From Ignavibacteriales bacterium (GTDB taxonomy: Bacteria; Bacteroidota; Ignavibacteria; T3Sed10-11), in NCBI GenBank assembly GCA_003560935.1, contig PWJF01000017.1, positions 1 to 6,942 on the forward strand: a stretch of DNA of 6,942 nucleotides, written 5' to 3'. A program made the position numbers and the translations under genes. The notes beneath the pieces were generated by a model. That model saw only the letters and a program-made list of their open reading frames with translations. It did no database searches and was not told the DNA's origin. The stretch's first letter is position 1, and every line of letters starts with the position of its first letter. Positions 1 to 6,942 of this stretch are shown here, piece after piece.

Positions 1-19
1 CGCGCAATGGGCCACTAAA

Positions 20-58
20 CTCCTTGCGCTCCTTGCGAAAAACCTTGCGCTCCTTGCG
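20..58. repeat. Short tandem direct-repeat array (CTCCTTGCG units)
   Basis: The heptamer CCTTGCG occurs at 22-28, 31-37, 43-49 and 52-58, spaced 9, 12 and 9 bases apart. At a larger scale this is a perfect 16-base direct repeat (22-37 and 43-58) with a 21-base period, its two copies separated by AAAAA. A further copy, CCTTGCGGT, at 104-112 matches 52-60 exactly. On the minus strand the units read CGCAAGGAG. From memory, arrays of similar GCAAAGACGCAAAG character are scattered between genes in many environmental bacteria, with no agreed function. The array may continue or have relatives outside the window. The regular spacing is seen directly; any role is unknown. Confidence 0.75.
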
Positions 59-85
59 GTTCTTACATCAAAAATTATATCTTTG
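53..85 (+). promoter_or_regulatory. Candidate promoter of the abgT-like gene (Bacteroidetes-type)
   Basis: TATCTTTG at 78-85 fits the Bacteroidetes -7 consensus TAnnTTTG exactly. A CTTG at 53-56, 21 bases upstream, could be the -33 element (consensus TTTG), although it is part of the repeat array. Read as a sigma-70 promoter, TTGCGG (54-59) and TATATC (76-81) with a 16-base spacer is a weaker match. Transcription would start around 90-95, about 65-70 bases before the ATG at 160. The motif is visible; its use as a promoter is inferred and depends on the organism belonging to the FCB group. Confidence 0.3.
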
Positions 86-159
86 TCGCTGTTTTTATGA
101 GCGCCTTGCGGTAGAAAGCCGATATTACGAATCCATATTTCACCAAATAACTGAACCAA

Positions 160-1698
160 ATGGGAAACTCACCCGAAAACCTGAAAGCAAAGCCGAAAGG
201 CCTGTTTGCACGAGCCCTTGACTTTATTGAAATAGTAGGAAACAAACTCCCCCACCCGGCCACCATATTCGGCGGGCTGGCGGTAGTTGTGGTTCTGCTG
301 TCGTGGCTCACATACGCCCTGGGCACATCGGCGGTAAATCCGGCCGACGGTCAGACTGTTACCGTAAATAACCTGCTCAGCGCCGATGGCATCCGCTGGA
401 TGTACACCAACATACTTGACAATTTCCTGCGTTTCCCGCCCCTGGGCTATGTGCTGGTGGTAATGGTTGGTATTGGACTGGCAGAGGGCACAGGGTTATT
501 TGCCGTTATGATCCGTGCGCTGGTTCTCAGTGCGCCCAGCAAATTCATCACTGCAGCAGTAGTATTGGCCGGTATCGTGTCGGGTCTGGCAGTAGAAGCC
601 GGTTATGTTATCCTTATCCCGTTGGGAGCCATGATCTTTCATGCATTGGGCCGACACCCCATGGCCGGACTTGCAGCCGCATTCTGCGGTGTGAGCGGCG
701 GATTCGGAGCCAACTTCTTCATCGGCTCCATCGATCCCATCCTGGCAGGCATCTCCACTTCCGCAGCGCAGATCATCGACCCCGATATGGTCATCAACCC
801 GGCGGTGAACTACTACTTCATGATCGCCTCCAGCTTCATCGTTTTGATCGTAGGTACTTGGGTCACCGACCGCGTGGTGGAGCCACGGCTCGGCAAGTAT
901 GAAGATACCGAAGGGCTTATGAAAGAAGACGACAGCTTAAAACCGGAAGAGAAAAGAGGACTGACAGCAGCAGTGATTACTGTCCTCGCAGCACTGGGCG
1001 TTGTTGCCTATATGTCAATCCCCTATGACGGTATTTTACGCGGCGATGAAGGAAGTATTCGTCCGCTCCTCGATAGTATAGTCCCGCTTATGATGATCAT
1101 TTTCATCTTGCCTGGAATAGTTTATGGATTGGTCACAAAAACGATTACATCGGATAAAGATGCGGCCAAGATGACCGGCGACTCGATGGCGAGCATGGGC
1201 GGATATATCGTGCTCGCATTTGTCGCGGCACAGTTCGTTGCATTTTTTAACTGGTCGAATCTCGGAATCATCACGGCAATATCCGGCGCTGGCGCCTTAC
1301 AGGCAATCGGTCTGACGGGTATACCGTTAATTGTGGCATTTGTGCTTGTCGCATCGATTATCAACCTGATCATCGGCAGTGCGTCTGCCAAATGGGCGAT
1401 CATGGCACCGATCTTCGTGCCGATGCTGATGTTAATGGGCTATTCGCCCGAGCTGACGCAGGCGGCATACCGTATCGGCGATTCATACACGAATATCTTA
1501 ACGCCGTTATTGCCGTACTTCCCGCTGATCATTACATTCGCTCAGAAGTATGTAAAAGATGCCGGTATCGGTACTATTATAGCACTGATGCTTCCTTTCG
1601 CTATATTTATCGCATTGGTTCGTATACCGGTATTGATCGTCTGGATGCTGACGGGATTGCCGCTCGGTCCGGATGCTCCGATGTATTATACGCCATAA
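160..1698 (+). CDS. AbgT-family transporter (p-aminobenzoyl-glutamate / antimetabolite type)
   Basis: This is a 512-aa inner-membrane protein of the AbgT family (Pfam ABG_transport). Its length is close to E. coli AbgT and Neisseria MtrF. Members take up p-aminobenzoyl-glutamate or, as described for MtrF and Alcanivorax YdaH, export sulfonamide-like antimetabolites using the proton gradient. The N-terminal DFIEIVGNKLPHP block (21-33) is typical of the family. Hydrophobic segments occur near 36-55, 95-122, 130-162, 170-200, 218-238, 268-288, 303-325, 345-365, 385-408 and 468-498, two of them probably re-entrant hairpins. Six residues match MtrF functional positions as I recall them: Asp192, Trp412, Pro430, Arg438, Asp441 and Pro449, the last five at a constant offset of 8. 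The ATG at 160 directly precedes the family N-terminus. There is no Shine-Dalgarno sequence, only an A-rich leader. The gene is alone on the plus strand with its own terminator, and no abgA/abgB-like hydrolase genes are visible. The family is certain; substrate and direction of transport are not. Confidence 0.93.
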   Translation: MGNSPENLKAKPKGLFARALDFIEIVGNKLPHPATIFGGLAVVVVLLSWLTYALGTSAVNPADGQTVTVNNLLSADGIRWMYTNILDNFLRFPPLGYVLVVMVGIGLAEGTGLFAVMIRALVLSAPSKFITAAVVLAGIVSGLAVEAGYVILIPLGAMIFHALGRHPMAGLAAAFCGVSGGFGANFFIGSIDPILAGISTSAAQIIDPDMVINPAVNYYFMIASSFIVLIVGTWVTDRVVEPRLGKYEDTEGLMKEDDSLKPEEKRGLTAAVITVLAALGVVAYMSIPYDGILRGDEGSIRPLLDSIVPLMMIIFILPGIVYGLVTKTITSDKDAAKMTGDSMASMGGYIVLAFVAAQFVAFFNWSNLGIITAISGAGALQAIGLTGIPLIVAFVLVASIINLIIGSASAKWAIMAPIFVPMLMLMGYSPELTQAAYRIGDSYTNILTPLLPYFPLIITFAQKYVKDAGIGTIIALMLPFAIFIALVRIPVLIVWMLTGLPLGPDAPMYYTP

Positions 1699-1735
1699 AA
1701 AGAGTGCATGGTTGAATGAATGGAAGGTTGAACAG

Positions 1736-1770
1736 GTGGAGCCGGAATGTTATTCCGCTCCACTTTTTTT
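1736..1770 (+). terminator. Rho-independent terminator of the abgT-like gene
   Basis: The left arm 1736-1748 (GTGGAGCCGGAAT) pairs with the right arm 1752-1763 (ATTCCGCTCCAC) over 12 base pairs, with a single bulged C and a 3-base GTT loop. Seven T's follow at 1764-1770. It lies 38 bases after the abgT-like stop codon. On the minus strand the hairpin is not followed by a T-run, so it should act mainly on plus-strand transcripts. The T-run contains the last bases of the convergent patatin gene, including two bases of its stop codon. Confidence 0.92.
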
Positions 1771-2704
1771 ATCCTGTCGAGTTCGAAATCTTTTGTTTTC
1801 TTTTTCCCCACCACCGTTGTAAAAACGAACTCTCCTTCTGTACAACAGCGTCGATCTCGGTTATCTTCCCACGTGCTGCGATGTACCCTTTTTCGATCAA
1901 CTCACGATATCTTTTGAAATCCGCCCAGGTGATCGCGGCAACGTCGGGCCGGATCACGACATCCGCCTGTTCGAGCAGCATCGTGTTGTAATTGGACATC
2001 GCGATATCCCCGCTGCGAAAAAATATTCCATATCCACGGTCGGAAAAAGTAGAATTATCGAGCGATTTGCTTACATCGACCGCGATTACCGGCGCGCTGC
2101 CGAATTCCTTTGCCGGAGGCACCGGCGTCAGATACGAAGCGCCGCCGTCTACAAGTTTCATATCGTTTAATTCGAACGGAGTAAACACACCGGGTATGGC
2201 TGAACTTGCGGTGAGCGCGGTCCGAACAGGCCCCGACTGAAACAGCACCGGTTTCGCCGTGTTAATATCGGTTGCAACCGCGCAGAAGGGAATCGACAAG
2301 TCGGCTATATCGACGTCGTCAACCAAAATTTCCATCGCTTCACGCAGCCACTCGACCGGTATTGTACCGGAACGGGTGAACACCCGGGTTAGCTGAACAT
2401 TCTGCCGGAGTCTCCCGAAAACATACTCGAGCCCGCGTTTCTGTAACGTCGTGTCGGATGATGCATACGAATCGAGTCCCGCTTTATGTAAAAATTCACT
2501 GTTAACAAGATTGGCAATTCTCTCTTCCATTTCCCTGGTATCGCGATAGCGTGCAAACATTGCACCGATAACCGCCCCCATACTCGTACCGGCTATAAAC
2601 GAGGGAACAATGTTTTCTTCTTCGAAAACCCGTAATACACCGAGGTGGGTTATGCCGCGGGCGCCTCCGCCGCCGAGTGCGAGTGATATGGATTGTCTGC
2701 TCAT
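1769..2704 (-). CDS. Patatin-like phospholipase (RssA/YlbK-like)
   Basis: This 311-aa protein is a patatin-domain serine lipid acyl hydrolase with a Ser-Asp catalytic dyad. The oxyanion-hole glycines GGGGARG are at 11-17. The nucleophile elbow GTSMG is at 39-43 with Ser41 as the nucleophile. The conserved SSAIPGVF block is at 167-174, and the catalytic Asp186 sits in DGG (186-188) followed by the usual PV segment. All catalytic residues are present, so the enzyme should be active. There is no signal peptide or clear membrane helix, so it probably acts in the cytoplasm or at the inner face of the membrane. The single-domain size fits the RssA/YlbK group rather than the larger BamA-like fused patatins. 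The tail (about 290-311) is basic and rich in Trp, Lys and Arg, which could help membrane contact (inference). The ATG is supported by AGAGG seven bases upstream. The exact substrate is unknown. Confidence 0.92.
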   Translation of the reverse strand: MSRQSISLALGGGGARGITHLGVLRVFEEENIVPSFIAGTSMGAVIGAMFARYRDTREMEERIANLVNSEFLHKAGLDSYASSDTTLQKRGLEYVFGRLRQNVQLTRVFTRSGTIPVEWLREAMEILVDDVDIADLSIPFCAVATDINTAKPVLFQSGPVRTALTASSAIPGVFTPFELNDMKLVDGGASYLTPVPPAKEFGSAPVIAVDVSKSLDNSTFSDRGYGIFFRSGDIAMSNYNTMLLEQADVVIRPDVAAITWADFKRYRELIEKGYIAARGKITEIDAVVQKESSFLQRWWGKRKQKISNSTG

Positions 2705-2711
2705 AGTTCTG

Positions 2712-2716
2712 CCTCT
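2712..2716 (-). promoter_or_regulatory. Ribosome binding site of the patatin gene
   Basis: AGAGG on the minus strand, seven bases before the ATG at 2704, is the only clear Shine-Dalgarno-like sequence among the gene starts in this window. It supports the chosen start. Confidence 0.55.
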
Positions 2717-2723
2717 ATCACAT

Positions 2724-2752
2724 AATATACCTGATCCGGCAATCTATTTCAA
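2724..2752 (-). promoter_or_regulatory. Candidate sigma-70-type promoter of the patatin gene
   Basis: On the minus strand, TTGAAA (2747-2752) and TATATT (2724-2729) are separated by exactly 17 bases, placing a transcription start about 10-15 bases before the patatin start codon. That is a short leader but long enough to include the AGAGG site. Good spacing and near-consensus boxes make it credible, but the region is AT-rich and chance matches are common. It would let the patatin gene be expressed independently of the upstream ABC genes. Confidence 0.42.
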
Positions 2753-2780
2753 TATTGGGGATATAACTGAAATGCCGGAT
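2734..2780. repeat. Inverted repeat ATCCGGCA / TGCCGGAT upstream of the patatin gene
   Basis: ATCCGGCA at 2734-2741 is the exact reverse complement of TGCCGGAT at 2773-2780, with 31 bases between them. The arm nearer the gene lies inside the 17-base spacer of the candidate patatin promoter. The arms could be two operator half-sites or an RNA stem in read-through mRNA from the ABC operon. No T-run follows, so it is not an ordinary terminator. The repeat is visible; its function is not. Confidence 0.4.
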
Positions 2781-2838
2781 ATATCATAAATATACGGGGG
2801 GAATTACAATATGTTACTTGTTATACGGCTGCTTACAA

Positions 2839-4650
2839 TTACAAAGAGCTGTTTTTTTCAACAACCCCGTTTGTCTGCGCCTCAATCTGATCCTTATACT
2901 GCAACTGATACAATCTATAGTAAATCCCCTGCTGGGCGAGCAACTCATGATGTTTTCCGATCTCGCGGATCCTGCCTTTGTGCATCACGATGATTTTATC
3001 CGCCCGCTGTATTGTCGATAACCGGTGCGCGATAACGATCGACGTTCTGCCTTTGAGCAGACGCTGGATTGCTTTCTGTATAAGGATCTCCGTTTCGGTG
3101 TCAACGCTGCTTGTTGCCTCATCAAGGATCAATATCTTCGGATCAACCGCAAGGGCACGCGCAAAGGACAACAACTGCTTCTGTCCAACCGAGAGGGTTG
3201 CGCCTCGTTCTTTGACAGATTCATCGTATCCGTTTGGCAATCGCTCGATAAATTTGTCCGCACCGACAGCGGCACATACTTCACGGACACGATCCATTGT
3301 TATACTATCATCTCCGAGTGTGATATTATTTTTGATGTCTCCGGAGAATAAAAACACATCCTGCAATACTATCGCTATATGGTTTCGAAGATCGGCTTTG
3401 CGTACCGACCGGATATCTATGCCGTCAACCAGTATCTCCCCTTTCCGGATATCGTAGAACCGTGTCATCAGATTGATGATCGATGTTTTCCCTGCGCCGG
3501 TTGCGCCGACAAGCGCAACGGTCTCACCCGGATTCACATGGAACGACACATCCCGCAGCACATATTCATCGGAATTATATGCGAACCAGACATTCCGGTA
3601 CTCGACTTCGCCTTCGACCGTATCTAATGGGACGGATGTCCCGGGATCGGGTATGATCGATGTATCATCCAGCAATTTAAAGATGCGTTCGGAAGACGCC
3701 ATTGCAGTCTGCATTATGTTATATTTTTCGGCAAGATCGCGAATCGGACGGAAGAACATTTCCGTATACTGAATAAACGAGATCAAAATACCGATAGTTA
3801 ATGCACCCTGGACGACATTCCCGCCTCCGTACCAGATAATTAAACCTATCGCGACAGCACTGATAAGCTCGACGACCGGATAGAAAACCGCATGGTAAAA
3901 AATCGAATGCATGTATGCATCGCGGTACTCTGAATTGATCCGCTCGAACTGCTCGCGGGCTTTTTTCTCACGGCTAAAGATCTGCAGAACGATCGTTCCG
4001 CTGATATGTTCCTGCAGGAACGCATTCAGCCGGGCAAGATGTTTACGCACCTGGCGATACGCATCGCGCGCCTTTCGCCTGAATACCCAGGTCGCATAAA
4101 ATAAAAACGGCAGTACCGTCAGAGTCACAAGCGATAACTCCCAGCTCATGAAAAACATGAAAATAAGGATCCAGAAGATCACAAATATATCGCTGAAGAT
4201 GGTAACCACGCCCGACGAAAACATATCGTTCAGTGACTCGACGTCGTTTGTGGTTCGCGTGACCAATCGACCGATGGGATTCTTATCAAAAAATCGAAGC
4301 GATAACTTCTGAAGATGTTTAAATACCTGCATCCGCAGATCGAAAATCGCTTTCTGACCTATCCACTCAGTGACAAGACTCATCACATACTGAAGAAAAC
4401 CCTGTAGAATCAGCAGTCCGAATAATATCCCGATGATCATCATTAACCCGGTATGATCGCCGGGAATTATATAATCGTCGATCGCGATCTTTGTGAGATA
4501 CGGGCGCAGCGGTCCCATGGCGGCGAATAGTATGTTCAACACAATCGCCGCGACGACGTACGTGCGGTACGGCTTTAAATACGACAATAACCGCCGCATT
4601 AAACTCGCATCGTACGCTTTACCCAGTATTTCATCGTCGTGCATTGCCAT
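2839..4650 (-). CDS. ABC exporter half-transporter, catalytic half (TM288/BmrD/MdlB-like)
   Basis: This 603-aa protein has an N-terminal ABC-exporter membrane domain followed by an ATPase domain, as in multidrug or lipid exporters. Six membrane helices are predicted near 30-50, 68-92, 147-168, 170-190, 253-275 and 285-305. The ATPase domain starts near 347, with A-loop Tyr358, Walker A GATGAGKTS (382-390, Lys388), Q-loop Gln430, signature LSVGQ (486-490), Walker B ILILDE with Asp510 and catalytic Glu511, D-loop SSVD (514-517) and H-loop His542. The signature deviates from LSGGQ at its third residue, as in E. coli MdlB and related heterodimer subunits. It lies 112 bases downstream of the other ABC half on the same strand, and the two probably form one exporter. 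ATG at 4650 is the likely start; a second ATG at 4644 is equally possible, and neither has a Shine-Dalgarno sequence. Substrate unknown. Confidence 0.93.
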   Translation of the reverse strand: MAMHDDEILGKAYDASLMRRLLSYLKPYRTYVVAAIVLNILFAAMGPLRPYLTKIAIDDYIIPGDHTGLMMIIGILFGLLILQGFLQYVMSLVTEWIGQKAIFDLRMQVFKHLQKLSLRFFDKNPIGRLVTRTTNDVESLNDMFSSGVVTIFSDIFVIFWILIFMFFMSWELSLVTLTVLPFLFYATWVFRRKARDAYRQVRKHLARLNAFLQEHISGTIVLQIFSREKKAREQFERINSEYRDAYMHSIFYHAVFYPVVELISAVAIGLIIWYGGGNVVQGALTIGILISFIQYTEMFFRPIRDLAEKYNIMQTAMASSERIFKLLDDTSIIPDPGTSVPLDTVEGEVEYRNVWFAYNSDEYVLRDVSFHVNPGETVALVGATGAGKTSIINLMTRFYDIRKGEILVDGIDIRSVRKADLRNHIAIVLQDVFLFSGDIKNNITLGDDSITMDRVREVCAAVGADKFIERLPNGYDESVKERGATLSVGQKQLLSFARALAVDPKILILDEATSSVDTETEILIQKAIQRLLKGRTSIVIAHRLSTIQRADKIIVMHKGRIREIGKHHELLAQQGIYYRLYQLQYKDQIEAQTNGVVEKNSSL

Positions 4651-4679
4651 TTTGGAATTACGAATTTATTTATAACTTG

Positions 4680-4707
4680 CCCGGCATGGTTACATAATGC
4701 CGCCGGG
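4680..4707 (-). other. Hairpin between the two ABC genes, without a T-run
   Basis: CCCGGC (4680-4685) and GCCGGG (4702-4707) form a 6-bp stem with a 16-base loop. An alternative fold pairs CGGCAT (4682-4687) with ATGCCG (4697-4702) around a 9-base loop and can be extended by two more pairs across a CC bulge. On the minus-strand transcript the sequence after the hairpin is AAGTTATAAATAAATT, not a T-run, so intrinsic termination is unlikely. It lies 29 bases before the start codon of the 603-aa ABC gene. It might protect the upstream mRNA end or tune expression of the second half, but this is inference. Confidence 0.4.
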
Positions 4708-4762
4708 ATTCAATTGTCTAAGTAAAAGAGATTAATACCAAACTATTTTGGGTAAAACAATC

Positions 4763-6941
<2,179 letters not shown>

Positions 6942-6942
6942 G

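Noticed and set aside
1..18. Possible end of an upstream gene (five codons then TAA at 16-18)
   Set aside because: Five codons are too few to recognise a protein or even to choose a frame.
2..29. Hairpin GCGCAA/TTGCGC at the left edge
   Set aside because: It uses a repeat unit as one arm, needs a bulge to extend, and has no T-run, so it is probably incidental.
20..58. CRISPR array
   Set aside because: The units are only 9-16 bases, spacing is 5 bases or less, and there are no unique spacers or cas genes.
24..221. Small plus-strand open frame at the left edge
   Set aside because: It is a translation of the direct-repeat array that runs into the abgT-like gene in another frame; its peptide is just the repeat echoed as LRSLRK-type units.
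2705..2838. Intrinsic terminator after the 603-aa ABC gene
   Set aside because: No stem followed by a T-run in the minus direction was found; the only stem is the widely spaced ATCCGGCA inverted repeat.
2978..3772. Several plus-strand open frames opposite the ATPase domain of the 603-aa ABC gene
   Set aside because: They lie antisense to strongly conserved ABC motifs, overlap each other, and resemble no family.
4669..4674. TATAAA as a -10 box for a separate promoter of the 603-aa ABC gene
   Set aside because: The hexamer 17 bases upstream (TTATGT) is a poor -35 match and the surrounding sequence is AT-rich, so a chance match is likely.
4651..4762. Riboswitch between the ABC genes
   Set aside because: The gap is short, with only one simple hairpin and no recognisable aptamer core or terminator switch.

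Overview
The window is a compact stretch of bacterial chromosome with five protein genes, one of them cut by the window edge, short intergenic gaps, and no RNA genes, transposases or CRISPR. The organism cannot be named from the sequence. Three weak hints fit the Bacteroidetes/Ignavibacteria/Calditrichota (FCB) group: two of the genes (abgT-like and the 603-aa ABC gene) lack a Shine-Dalgarno sequence and have an A-rich leader ending CCAAA or CCAA before ATG; a TAnnTTTG element resembling the Bacteroidetes -7 promoter box lies upstream of the abgT-like gene; and there is a GCAAGG-type tandem intergenic repeat. The patatin gene does have a purine-rich ribosome site and a sigma-70-like promoter, so the assignment is only tentative.

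Layout. Positions 1-159 hold a short direct-repeat array and the presumed promoter of the first gene. Positions 160-1698 (+) encode an AbgT-family transporter, followed by a strong rho-independent terminator (1736-1770). All other genes are on the minus strand and run from right to left: the C-terminal part of seryl-tRNA synthetase (6501-6941, entering from beyond the right edge), then two ABC exporter half-transporters (4763-6508 and 2839-4650), then a patatin-like phospholipase (1769-2704). The abgT-like gene and the patatin gene converge, and the terminator's T-run contains the patatin stop codon.

How the genes relate. The first ABC gene starts with TTG inside the end of serS (8-nt overlap), so the two are probably translationally coupled. 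The two ABC proteins look like the halves of one heterodimeric exporter of the TM287/TM288 or BmrC/BmrD type. The 581-aa half has a canonical LSGGQ signature but Asp in place of the catalytic Glu. The 603-aa half has the catalytic Glu but a deviant LSVGQ signature. Together they would form one competent and one degenerate ATP site. The patatin gene has its own likely promoter and may be separate from this operon. The abgT-like transporter stands alone, with no folate or aminobenzoyl-glutamate hydrolase genes visible beside it.

Nothing here looks like a new multi-gene system. The points most worth checking are the complementary ABC halves, the TTG overlap start, the repeat array around the abgT promoter, and two unexplained inverted repeats in the minus-strand gaps.
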